Shown: in pieces, positions 1-11,250 of the stretch
How positions within the stretch are numbered: position 1 is the first letter of the stretch
How the letters are laid out: the number at the start of each line of letters is the position of its first letter
DNA from: Marsupella aquatica
Lineage: Eukaryota > Marchantiophyta
NCBI GenBank assembly: GCA_973895155.1
Contig: OZ316891.1
Span: forward strand, 22,134,001-22,198,000
DNA length: 64,000 nt
Reading direction: 5' to 3'
Made by a program: the position numbers and the translations under genes
Notes under the pieces: generated by a model
Database searches by the model: none
What the model was told of the DNA's origin: nothing
Seen by the model: the letters and a program-made list of their open reading frames with translations, nothing else

Positions 1-260
1 AGCTTAGCTAACTCCACATGGGGCACTACCCGTTGGAGACATTCAAAGTAGATTCCTTCCTTGCGTAACTCCATCCCGGCCTCAATGTTCCAATTCTTCC
101 CCGAAGGGATTGTAATCTCCACCTTCATGAACTCCGTGAGCCCGGTGGCCAGAAAAATATTCCTACAATCCTCCATCACCTTGGCGGAGGTTTTGGGATA
201 AATTTGACGGAAAACCTTCCTACTCACTGGTGCAGAACTTGCCGCCAGTCCAGTACTCAT
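1..260 (-). CDS. Unrecognised protein, N-terminal 86 residues, cut by window edge
   Basis: Reading leftwards from an ATG at 260-258, the frame stays open for 86 codons and runs off the left end of the window, so the stop is not visible. The N-terminus is rich in Ser/Ala and is followed by a Lys/Arg-rich stretch and a mixed alpha/beta-looking segment ending around PHVELAK. Codon use looks coding, with no internal stop. A CT-rich tract at 270-300 lies just upstream. I do not recognise the family. It could be a host hypothetical gene or the start of a retroelement gag-like protein. No signal peptide or membrane segment is evident. Confidence 0.45.
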   Translation of the reverse strand, partial: MSTGLAASSAPVSRKVFRQIYPKTSAKVMEDCRNIFLATGLTEFMKVEITIPSGKNWNIEAGMELRKEGIYFECLQRVVPHVELAK

Positions 261-2400
261 TGTAGCTTCTCTCTCTTCTCTCTCTCTTGCAATCCCCTGG
301 GGAATCACTCGTCGGATTCTTAGAACCACGTGCAAACAAATGAAGGCTATTTAAAATCCTACCCAATTAATAATTATAATCACAAATTTGTAATGAAGGG
401 GATTAATTAACTCCTTATCTCAAATTATTTTTATTTCTATGCAAGGGTATTACCACATAGTGTATGCCACGCGTCACCAGCTGATTGGTCCACGTGTCAC
501 TTGCTTAGTGTAGGTCATTTATTAGTAGTTTAATTTTTTACAATGGTATTAGTTGTTAAAGTAGGAACTATACATGTGCACTTGATCATATCTTAGTAGT
601 GCATACACGATACTTTATAAAGACACAAGGGGTTTTACAATGAGTTTCCAATGTACTTATAAATGACTCAAGGGTATTTTTAATATATTGAAAATTATTT
701 ATTACATTTTTCAAGGGCCTTTTAAATTTTCCATATGACAATTAATAAGGGGTATATAACATGTAAGTGTTCACAGGGGTATTTGGAGTTTTAGCCTAAG
801 TGATTCCCCAGGGTTGCAATCAATGTCTCAACGTAGTCACGGTAAGCAACCTTGTATCTCCAAATGCGTGCCGCACTAAACTCCGGTTGATCCAACATCC
901 ATGCATCCAAAAATCAAATCCTCAATTACCAATTCCCGTCACCCGTAGCAATGTCAATTCCCTGGCCCGAAACGGCCCCCGTATCCCGATCAATCAATTA
1001 CCCTCAATTCCCCGAGAAGCCACTCCGTGCTGCTGCCGCTAATGCCTGGAAGAATCATGCCAACAAGCCCCAACAATTGACCATGAGAAAGAGCTTCCAG
1101 AATAATTGCAAAATGTGGAGAGAGCTTTTGGCAAGAGTTGAGAGAGAGCCCGAGTTTTTGCTTTCGGCAATGAGTGGGCCTTGCAAAAGGGAGGGAGTGA
1201 GAAAATAGGAAAAAAAAGGAAACCCCGTGGCTCCCTCACGCCATGCGCCCTGGCTGCCCTAGTACCCTGGCTCGTGGGAGGGTTTAATACCCCCCCCTCC
1301 ACTCACGGGAGAGTCGAGGGGAGAGTTAAGACTCCCCCTCCCGACTCCTTCCTCCTTTTTTTTCTTTGGCTGCGGCCTGGTTGCTCTGGCTCCAGCTTGC
1401 CTCGGCTCGCCCCGGCTGCCCTGGCTTGCGGCGCTCCTCCTTTCTCGCGGCGCTCCTCTTTTGCTTGCGGCGCTCCTCCTCGCAACTGCGCCTTGCCTCC
1501 TACTTTCTTCGTGGCTGGTGGGCTTGCGGCCCTATGCAGGGCTCGCGGCCCTCTCCTCCGTTCATTCGCGGGGCGCTCCTCTTTTCTCGGGGCACTCCTC
1601 CTTTCCTCGGGGCGCTCCTTCTTTCCATGCACCCCGGCTGCCCTTATGGAGATGCTAGGTGGCATCCACAGGGGATGCCCTTTACAATGGTTCAAGCGAA
1701 ATGGCTAGGCCACCATTGCCCCCCTAGGTTGTTGTGACCGTTTAGAACAATTTTGAGAAGGAAATAAAGTAAAGTCCTCCTAGCAGCACCAACTTGAAAG
1801 GACGGAATTAACTCAAAAATAAAAAAATGGCTTATTTACAATGGTTATTTACATGGCACAACCCAGTAGACAATTATTGAGAATTTTCGGTGACGGGGAC
1901 CCTGTCACACAGCTGTCACACCATTATGAGTGGTAGTATAGGATATCAGACTATGTAGGTTTGAGGCTTTCATATGTGTGTTATCTAAGTGTTTTAGGGT
2001 TAATGTATGTTTGTGAGGGATAGTTATATATCTCTTTGTGTTGGCTCAAAGGTCTCATCTTTTGATGTTGAGCCTTTTGAGCACAAATTCTAGCGGCTAT
2101 GGTGTGGCTGTCTAGGTTGTGTGTACGTAACGTGGATTCCTTGAGGCGCAAGGTGCGTTTGGTTTGACATAAGTGTGTGATCGCGTCGGGCAGGATTGTG
2201 TGTTGGATTAGCATCAATCGTTGTTCGATTGCTCTTGAAGATTTATTGTGGGTTTTGGACATGTGTGGATAGGAGTTCCACTTACACTCCATTCTCTTAT
2301 GTTTGTGATGTTGATTGTGACTATGCTTAGATATGTGTGACAAGCGATGTATGTTGTGTAGCGATGTTTATGCGCACGACACGATATTTAAGCTTTGGCC
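261..2400. other. Noncoding, AT-rich then GC/CT-rich
   Basis: No gene is supported here. From 300 to 800 the sequence is AT-rich with several 'aagggtattt / ggggtatata' type words that recur elsewhere in the window. From about 1240 to 1660 it becomes strongly C/T/G-rich. Open frames there exist on both strands only because stop codons are rare in that composition. Confidence 0.6.
1425..1630. repeat. Degenerate GC-rich minisatellite
   Basis: A short core resembling CGGCGCTCCTCCTTTC recurs at least six times with changes, with spacing of roughly 20 to 30 bases. It explains the long overlapping frames on both strands. No coding claim is made. Confidence 0.5.
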
Positions 2401-2402
2401 AT

Positions 2403-2482
2403 GCCCGGGACTGTTGCGGGTGAGGGCAACGGTCATGACTGGTCGGGCATTGAATGAGAGGCCAGACCAGTCACGCCCGGAA
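2403..2482. repeat. Inverted and direct repeat cluster
   Basis: TGACTGGTC at 2436-2444 is matched by its reverse complement GACCAGTCA at 2465-2473, giving a 9-bp stem with a 20-base loop. The hairpin is flanked by two direct GCCCGG(G/A)ACTG words near 2403 and 2475. It may be a transposon footprint or chance. Confidence 0.35.
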
Positions 2483-3420
2483 CTGTAAGAGGTCCTAAAG
2501 TTTTGAAGGAATACTCGTGCATACATTGTGCCGCGACCCCACTCATATTTCAGTACCCAATAAAATTATCGCCCGGTTGTACCTTGTTGCGGTGCACCCA
2601 AGTGCCTTGCGGGCTGTCCGTGAGGTGCCATTTCTTCTGTATATGAGACACCCTAGTAACTTATTATTGACATTGCATATTCCTGGGGTCTTCCTTTTCT
2701 TGGCATCCAGGCTTTGGCTTGAGCTCTCATTCATAAACCCATAGCACATTTGTCCAACTAGAAGAACATGCTTGCTTAAACAATGCTTAAACAATGCATT
2801 TTACTATGACGTATCATCCGAAATGACCTACAAAGCTAAAAAGGGGTCCAGGTGGCCAGTAGAAGGGGAGCTGTAAGGGTGGCTGGCAGGGAGCCCGGGT
2901 GATCCGCTGTACCCCCGCCCATCCCCGTCTAAATTAAGATCCCCGTCTATGCCCCTCCACCTACCTGACCCATGCTTTCGGCAGAACTGACCGCATCGTC
3001 GCTAGCTCACTCAATCTATATGGCTTGAGGTCTCGGTTTGCTATGCCATAACACCCTGCGTAGCCAAATGGTTGATTAGGGGGTCTCAATTATTCGCCCG
3101 CGTGCCCATACGGGCTGCCCGGTTAAGGCACAAAACGGATGTCCACCAAAAGGGTGCGGGCGTCCGAAACCCTGGTCATCACACATCCGGCCCCGGAGCC
3201 AACATTGTCCTGTGACCGTTTGGCACCCGGTCGCAACTTGCCTTACCTCCCTCCCCGCTCCTGCCTCTCCTCTCCCAAACCCGATGGTCCCAGGGCAACG
3301 TTGAGCACACCGTGTGTGCAAGCTGCTTCATCGAATGCCGAACGTTGCTCTGTCAAACGTTGCTCTAGCTATGGCTGCTTTGTGAATTCCCAACGAATTT
3401 GGTCTGTTGCCTTGTGAGAC
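2483..3420. other. Noncoding, nothing recognised
   Basis: Short frames occur on both strands but none has family similarity that I can see, and none has a plausible splice or start context. Confidence 0.5.
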
Positions 3421-3760
3421 TGTGAGCTCACCGCTGCGGAGTTGTTTCTTCTGAGGAACTCATTGGGCTTCAGCTCTGTCAGTCGCTGCCCCAGTTGCAC
3501 GAGCTCACGGCTGTGTAATTCTTTGATCCGCGTAACTCATTGGGCTTCGGCTCCTTCAATCGCTGCCCCAGCTACACGAGCTGGAATTGTTTCTTTTGCT
3601 GAACTCATCGGGCTTTGGCTCCGTCAATAGTTGCCCCAGCTGCTAGAGCTCACGACTACGGAATTGTTTCTTCTGCGGAACTCATCGGGCTTGTTCTTGG
3701 ACAATGAGTCCTCTCCACCTCCTTGTTCTTGGACAATGAGCCCTCTCCACCTCAATACTT
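3420..3760. repeat. Tandem repeat, four degenerate units of about 75-80 bp, then a 32-bp duplicated tail
   Basis: Units share the words GAGCTCACGGCTG, GGAATTGTTTCTTCTG, GGAACTCATTGGGCTT and CGCTGCCCCAGCT in the same order. Unit starts are near 3423, 3503, 3577 and 3646. The array ends in two copies of CTTGTTCTTGGACAATGAG at about 3690 and 3722. The units are not a clean multiple of three and carry no conserved frame. Confidence 0.65.
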
Positions 3761-4439
3761 TGGATCAATTCCCTATTCTTGTTGAAGGCTAATCCTCACA
3801 AAAACAACACTAGACTGAGTTCCCCCCAGTTCTTACCGGGGGCTGCTAGTTAAATAACGAAAACAACAATGCGCGAACACACAAGCCCTAGGGTGTGGCG
3901 GCGGCCACTGCCCTAGCTGGCCGCCATCTGGCTGCCATCCACTGGACCCGGACCCGGACCTTTGTTGGACTTTAAATCTACATATCTAAAATCTCATGGG
4001 GTGGCATAGGGTCCATCAGGTAACATTTTTGAATTTCCAGGGAAAAACATGCCTCAATAAGAGTTGCCAGGGAAGAACTTCACTCAGCTAACCTGTGTAA
4101 GTTCTTGGCAACCTGGCTGAGTTGGAAGGTTCCCTACCCAAAGCCTGACGGGACAACTTATACCTGTTTTCTTGCGAGTAATAATTGATGAGGTTTCAAC
4201 ACTCGGCACATGATCTGACTTATCCCCTGTATCTATCCAGCCTTCTAAGGTACAGTTAGAGCCCACTGGCATGTTGCCGCCCTGAAGGATGCGGCCCTTG
4301 GCACTCGCGTAATCTCGGGAAAAAACAGATATAGCTTTAAAACAGGATCTCCTCGAGTGCAACATCTCCAATTTTGGTTTGTTCTGAATTCAAAGGTTGG
4401 GAAGTCGGGACCTCCAAGGGCCGGAAGTTTCCGACCCTT

Positions 4440-5676
4440 GCCCGTGGAATTCACAATGTGTGCAATCAGGCCTGGCAATAGGATGGGGTTGTATCAAATT
4501 GTGCGAGTCAAGTTGAGGGCCGCATTCTTAAGGACTGAGTACATGCGAGTTGCGCCTTATAGTGCCACGAGTGTACCAGTGCCAGTTGTGGTTTAAGGAC
4601 TGAGTACATGCGAGTTGCGCCTTATAGTGCCACGAGTGTACCAGTGCCCGTCCTGCCTTCATCATATTACGCAGAGTAATCGCAGCAGCAGAAGAGAAAA
4701 CAACAAACTCGGTAGGTGACGAAGACATCATAGCTGCACGAGAGGAAATTGGCCGAATGTACTTGCCTGGGCTGAGATTTAGTCTATAGGAATAATAGCG
4801 AGAGAATCAGCCGATAGACGAGGCTTTGCTTTCGGCCAAGAAGTGCAGAGTGGAGTAGAGCAGGGGTTGCGACTCTGTTATCATTTCGTTGCAGCTGTTG
4901 TTGTTGTGGGAGATGGCCGCGGTTTCAGCTACGATCGTGGGTGGTGGTCTCGGATCCGTTGCTGGGCGGCAGACGGCTGCAACCCAGCTGTGGATCTCGA
5001 TTGGAGGCCGTAGCGAGCGCCCTTTGAGAAATTCGAGGACTGTCCGGTGCCGTTCCCCACCATGTTCCATTTCAGCTGGGTTCCATTCCTCCCCTTCGTC
5101 CATTTCAGCTGGTTTTTCGATGTTCGTATCTATTGTAGTAGAGTTGGTCATTGAAGAGAAGCTTTTCTGTGGTGTGCGTTACAATAATTCCTGGTCTAGA
5201 CTGTATGGCATTGTCATCTGTTGGAGTTTAGTATTTTTCTGACATGAAAGCATCTTTGATGCTTCCTGTCTGCAATCTGTGTTGTGCCGTGCTTACTGTA
5301 GCAGAGAGTGTTTTTTTATAACTGTCAATAGTGTCCTTGATATAGAACGATGAGACGCCTTGGAAGCTTCAGAGGTAGAACTCAAGTCCTGCGTATTTCT
5401 CTCGATATTGTGTCCACGTACAATGAGGACTGCTTCACTTGAGAGTTGACGATTTAAAAGCCAATGGGTGCATAGCATGTTAGCTTTTTCCACGGTTCCG
5501 TCCCAGTACGTGAGTGCAATTTGTGTGGTGTGGCTTTAGTCGTATTGTGGCGTTTCGTTGGATAGATTTGCTGTTGGTCGGAGTTCCTGGGCTCTATTTC
5601 TAAGGAAGGAAGGAAGTATTGTTCAGCCCTCACTAGCTCGGGAATCTAACTTCTAGGTGTTGGCATTGTCAGGGCC
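4440..5676 (+). repeat. Segmental duplication copy A (UPP 5' region)
   Basis: This segment, including the putative first UPP exon, is repeated almost base for base at about 22609-23798. Copy A has an extra 64-bp tandem duplication, with units starting at 4528 and 4592, that copy B lacks. The match stops abruptly after TAGGTGTTGGCATTGT in both copies. Copy A continues into the UPP gene, whereas copy B jumps to nardilysin sequence. Confidence 0.9.
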
Positions 5677-8600
5677 GATGGTAGGTAAACTGCATATGGA
5701 CACCTGCTGCGGGGCGACCCAAGTAGAGGTCGTCCGTGAAATGTGCAGCGGCAGTCCAAAACAAACCCATCGGAAGCGACCAAATGCTGGTTCGATGCAG
5801 ACTTTGGAACTCCGTCTTGATGTCCATGCTGCCCGTAAAATCAGAGTAGAAAAATAAAGCAAAGCTGAATTCTGTCAATTCAATTAATTTGAAGTCGCAC
5901 ATTTTAGTACCACAGGGGCTCACCGATTAGCAGATTTTAGTATTTTTAGTATTTTAATATTTTTGTTCTCGGCACGCTTCATTTTTATTGCAGTTTTAGT
6001 AGTGTGAGATCTATCCTTTACGATTTGTTGTCTTGACAGGTATACGTTCCGCCGCATCCCCTCATCAAGCACTTCATGTCAATTCTTCGCAATGAGGTTA
6101 CTCCACCTGCTCTATTCAGTAAGTACAATTACTAGCGCCTTATGAAGATTTTGGCCCCACTGTATTTGATGTACTGAAATAGCCCTGAATATTAGTGGTG
6201 GACTTTACTGCAGAACTGTTTGGGCAGGGAACCTTTGATAGCATTATCCAAACCTTAGCTTTATGTTATTGATCACAATTTTAAAAGATCGCGTCTTTCA
6301 GACAGATATACTGCCACATATTGTTGCAACCCATGGTTGTGCGGGATCCTTCATGCCAGTTTCATAGTACCAAATTCCTGGCCTAAGTTCGTATTGTTGT
6401 TTGGTGATTGAAAACCTTCCCGACTCTTCTATGTCAAACAGTGAGTGCAATGTCGGAGCTGGGACGGCTTTTGATTTATGAAGCCTCCCGTGATTGGCTG
6501 GTAAGATTTTAAAACAGCTGGGACTATACACCGGAAAGAGGTCAAGGGATAGCGTTCAAGGCCCTTCGTTTTGTTTCATTGTTGCACCCCTTCGTTGTGC
6601 GGGATCCTTCATGCCATTCTCATAGTACCAAATACCTGGCTTAAAGTTCGTATTCCTGTTTGGTGATTGAAAACCTATCTGACTCTTCTATGTCAAACAG
6701 GGAGTGCAATGTCGGAGCTGAGAAGGCTTTTGATTTGTGAGGCCTCCCGTGATTGGCCGGTAAGATTTTAAAAACAGTTGGGACTATGCACCGGGAAGAG
6801 ATCAAGGGATAGGGTTTAAGGCCCGTCGTTTTGTTTCATTGTTGAGAGTATCATTTATGTTCCTGATTAATTTTGCGAGGGAGAAAAGTTTTCTGAACGG
6901 AGTGTGATAGAAAAATAGATTATGCAGAGTTCTCCTATATCATCTTGGATTTGCGCCTCAAATATGCGGGTTTGTCCTTCATCCGTCGTTGACAGGTAAC
7001 AATAACCGGTGAAGTACAAAAACCTTGTGGATTGGCATATGTTGAGTTCATTGACCCAAGGGTGCCTGCCAAGGTCTGTTCCTGATTGCTCGGTTCTCAA
7101 TGAATTTGTCGTTTCCTAGTATTTCTAGGATCGATAATAAACTCTTGCAACTTATAGACACTGGAGGTGTGTAGTAAATGCCCTAAATATGTCTTACAGG
7201 GGAAGTGCCGTGACATTATGTGCTACCAACGAGGAGTAAATATAATTAATACATATGTTCATGAAGATATTAAGGTTTATTGACTTCATGAATCATGACG
7301 TTAAGTTTGATACTTTTTTTCCATGTCAACTGCATTGGACTGTAATATCAGGATATGTTCGGGACGAGGAGACTTTACTGCCCAAACTCTATCTGAACAA
7401 GTGAGTTCTTTTTGCATTTCTTGCTGGAATAGACTGATACTGTCTTTATTTACATATTACCTGTTCAAGATAAAGTTTTTCATCCATTAGCTGGAGTCTA
7501 CTGCTATAGTTTGCGGGTTTGGTGGAAGCACATGGGTGACAACTGAGGATTGATAGTGTGGTATTCCTAATACGGAAGATTTTGCCTATTTTCAGTAGAC
7601 TGATTATCACGTTTGCATATCAAAGAAAGCATATCTAAGGTTGTAGCCTCTACCTCCTAGTTTCAATCAAGGCTTGGAATGTCTCGATAGATAAGTTTGA
7701 ACAAAGGCCATGCACCGTTCATCACTTTCTTGAACTGCACGCTTGCAGAACAATTTCCTGAGAACTCGAGAGTGCTCGTCACGGACCCCATGCTCGCAAC
7801 TGATATTTCTCTGTGCGAAGGAACAAGGCCTGCAGGAAACTTAACTGGTTTGCATGAATAATTCTCAAACTTCTGTTCAAAGAGTAGGTTTAGAATTGTA
7901 CTGTAAGGGGCATGGTTAGTACTAAATTATTTTCACCTAAACCTGAAGTCGAACATCTGACTTTTCGAAAGCCCTTGTGAGATCCTGATATCCTGGTTTG
8001 GATTCCACAAAGTAAATGTTTATGTTTTTGTAGATTTTGTCATTCTTTCTGGAAGAATTCTGAGAAGTAGTTGTCAGTTTTATTGCTGGATTTTGATATT
8101 GTCGAAGCGAATCTCCTGTTTCGTTCACAGGTGTTACAATTGTTGCCGCGATCGATGAGCTCGCACGCCGTGGTGTAAATCATAAGCTTATTCGCGTGGC
8201 AAGACCACCTCACTTTTACTTTGTATTTGTGGATCTCAGACCCCGTGGCAGTACGTTTGACCAACGTTCGCCTAGCAGGGTATAATGTATGACTCTTTGT
8301 AATAAGTATCCTCCTTCACGATTATTTAATGTATTCTGGATATTTTGTCCATAGATTGCTGCAGTTGCTGCTCCGCCAGCTTTGGAAAAGTTAAGCAAGA
8401 AATTTCCCGGGTAATTCTCAAGCTTGCCTTCGGCTTCTCTTATCTATATTTGATGGAAGTCGTATTCAATCAAATACCTCTTTGGACCTCTTTTGCTTTC
8501 CATCTTTGTACTTTGTTTATTCCCATTTGTATAAACTATCGTTCTATTCTGTATTCAATTCGTTTTCAAGTTCAAACAAACTGATTATATTCTCACTTAT

Positions 8601-8926
8601 TGTGGCAGGTTGCATGTTTACACCGGTATCATTGATGAAACTCCCAATGAAAAGGGGTGAGTTGTCCTCTATAAGGTCATGTGATTCTGGGAGATCTTAG
8701 AATTATCATAGATTGAGCGTTGTGAAAGTGAAGACTGAAAACAGTTATTGAGACAGTGGACTGTACTTTCCATTTTTGGTTCTTCAGTCCTATTGTGGAT
8801 AACCTTATTTGCCCTACAAATGTCAGGTACATTGTCCCAGGCCTTGGAGCCGCAGCTTTGGCACATGACCATGGATTGCGTCCAAAAGCTCGGGAGGACG
8901 TTAGTGCCTGCGATCCTACTTTTTGA
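4913..8926 (+). pseudogene. UPP-like: Uracil phosphoribosyltransferase (UPP)-like gene, plastid type, probably degenerating
   Basis: UPRT salvages uracil with PRPP to give UMP; plant UPP is plastidial. A Ser/Ala/Arg-rich start at 4913 resembles a transit peptide. Conserved blocks follow in order, bounded by splice-like sites: VYVPPHPLIKHFMSILRNEV (6040-6118), SELGRLLIYEASRDW (6442-6500, duplicated 6701-6759), EVQKPCGLAYVEFIDPR (6996-7073), RDEETLLPKLYLNK (7352-7400), SRVLVTDPMLAT (7749-7802), GVTIVAAIDELARRG (8131-8198), AAVAAPPALEKLSKKFPG (8355-8410), LHVYTGIIDETPNEKG (8609-8656), YIVPGLG (8827-8926, then stop). Defects: the PILRAGLAL exon is not recognisable between 7074 and 7351; the 7400/7749 junction breaks frame; the 7802 donor is AT; the PRPP loop reads ATGVT instead of the usual ATGGT; the usual GDAGDR ending is altered. 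The end of exon 1 is not resolved. Most likely a decaying copy, though exons 7-10 remain clean. Confidence 0.65.
6330..6848 (+). repeat. Tandem duplication (259 bp) carrying one UPP exon
   Basis: The block around 6330-6590 is repeated at about 6590-6848, including intron flanks, the 59-nt exon and the downstream TGTTTCATTGTTG word. Both exon copies keep an AG acceptor and a GTAAGATTTTA donor. The upstream copy reads MSAMSELGRLLIYEASRDWL when joined to the previous exon. The downstream copy reads RSAMSELRRLLICEASRDWP. Confidence 0.85.
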
Positions 8927-11250
8927 GACATTTAGCATTGAATTCCTTACCACTGTTTGGAAGCGATTGCTTCTATTTAGTGCATAATGGTTCTGCACTG
9001 TGTTTTTGGTACCCAGGCCAATAACAGTAGGCTTTGATTGACGATCCAAAGCATGTAACACTGCTTGCCTACCCACTGCTCCGAGGTTCCTGTGTACACC
9101 AATGGATTACCCGCAGAAGGAATTTTGACTATTCTGTTTCTAGTCTCGAAGTTTGCTCAGGATGCCCCGTAATAGAGATTAGGGTGTTGGGATGTTGAGG
9201 TAGTATATCGAGGATTTTTTTGGGAATGATGGCCCATCCGATAAATTGGTAGGTCTTCGAGCTTTTTTGAGCTTCTGGGCTTTGAAGTGTTTAGTTACAG
9301 CAGAGGACAAATTTTGTAACGGATCCTTTCTTTCATACAATGACAATTGTTTAAATGACTCTGTATTCATCTTTATGAACGAAGAGGCGCTCGATTACCA
9401 GTAATTACTGGCAATAAGGAGAATTGGTGCCAATCACTCAAGTGAGGCTTGTTGGCCAGTCTAGGTGACCAAGGGTCCTCCTCCATAATTATAACATGGG
9501 TTATGTTCCAAACCAGCTAGTTCTGCCTAAGTTCAATCCCAGGGTGAGACTATGCTCCTACACAACATGCGTGATGTTCCAAATCACTTAGTTATGCTTC
9601 TACTCGGTTCATGTTATGCCCCAAATTGGAATCAGATAGGTTTGCTCCTCATATAGCATATTGGATAAGAATTATACAAAAGTATATGAATGTGAAACTC
9701 GCTCCTCCCACAAGCTAGTTGCACTCTAAGGCTGTAGAAATGGTGCCATGATATATTGTCCCGTTTGAAAGGAAAAAATGTAGAAATGGTGGCGTGATAT
9801 TGTGGAACGCCAGAACTGTAACGCTACTGTACACTCTGCCTATGACTCATCCAAACACAAGACTTTAAGCTTGCACTTGTCTTACTACGCATGGTTTGAT
9901 AAAATCTGCGTCTATTCACTCTCGGACCAGCTTGGAAGAGTTTACCCAACCTAGTCGTCGAGAACGTTGTGGGAACAACACGGAAGCTCTTTGGATTTCA
10001 GGATTACGCGATCGGAAATGCTCGGGGGAGCCCATCAACGACAATATCCTACCTGATGAGTCATACATCGTCGGTACTGAGGCGAAGAAAGCCTGCGAAG
10101 ATGGTGAAATCCAGCAGTGAATTGCTGCCAGGAAAGATGCACGCAAACGTGATTGCAGGGTATACGGAATCTTCAGATGTCTGGGAGTTTGTCCAAATTG
10201 GCCTTGAGGGGAAACTTTTGGTCTCAACAGAGTTGCTACTCAAAATTCCCACGTCCAAGGAGGAGCTGTCCGGGCTCGCTTTGTGTATTCCAATGTGCTA
10301 GCTGCTTTCCTAGTTTCACGCAACACATCACCCAGCCGGCCTCTGTTGAGACAGTATGTGTCTGTTACAAGCTGGTTCTATGCCACGCTATGTGCACCAG
10401 TCTTTTGTTAATCCACTTCGTGAGGCATTGCCACAATTGGCCGTGTGTGCTTCAGGGTAGTATGTGATAAGTTGATGGTGAACTGGTGAAATAACCTTCT
10501 GTAGAATGCTTAGAATGTGCAGGGTCCTTCGAATTGATTCAGCTATTTGTGAGAAATTGCAAAGCTCAACAGCGTGTGAGTCGGAAATGGATTGGGCCGG
10601 CCTACAGGCTGCTGGTTGGTGCTCTATCTCTGCGTGGATTTTGTGTTGTGACAACCAATCAAGCCAGACTTTTAAGGACTTGAAGCCTTGTGACGAATTC
10701 AGCAAAGAAGCATCGGAGTTTATCACTCCATTGAACTTGGTTGAGTACTTGTAAATTGCAACCAGTACTCGTACGGCCTGTGTTTGAGAGCCAAGACATC
10801 TAGAAGTTCTTTGATCTGGGGGTCGGGTCCTGCTTGAAGAACTGCACCCGTTTCTGAGATTGAACACGGGAAACACCATTTTCAATAGCGAATGGTTCAC
10901 GAAATTCAATATTTTTATACTCTTCTAAACTTGTGGACCGTGCCACACTGTTTAGGAGAGCTCAGATGATACCCTTTGATGTGGCTTGAACACTCTACTT
11001 ATCAACTATTGAGATCTAACAAAAGGATGCCATTTCCCTTAAATAATGGAATGCTTCACTCTGCTGAAAAATGTTGCCTACTTAAGAATTCGAGCCCGTC
11101 TAGACTATTGTTTAAACCGAAGACAAATGTAATATTCGTGACAGGTTCTGCTTCAATCTCAGTATCGATTTTCGAGACTCTATAAAGGAAAAACTACTTT
11201 CGTGGAATAAATGATTGAATGCTTCACTGTCTTAAAAAATTGGTGCCAAT
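8927..11250. other. Intergenic, some open frames, nothing identified
   Basis: Frames of about 100-170 residues occur (for example plus 9969-10301 and minus 10388-10909), but I recognise no domain. A word of 16-17 bases, AGCACACACGGCCAATT on the minus strand, is shared between about 10441 and 12383 at the edge of the nardilysin fragment. So 10.4-10.9 kb could hold further displaced nardilysin-locus sequence. Confidence 0.4.

Noticed and set aside
1181-1740. Long overlapping open frames on both strands (up to 175 codons)
   Set aside because: They lie in a GC/CT-rich minisatellite where stops are rare; no domain, and composition explains them.
10388-10909. 173-codon minus-strand frame beside the nardilysin fragment
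   Set aside because: No recognisable family; only a 16-17-base word links it to the nardilysin edge, too little for a gene call.
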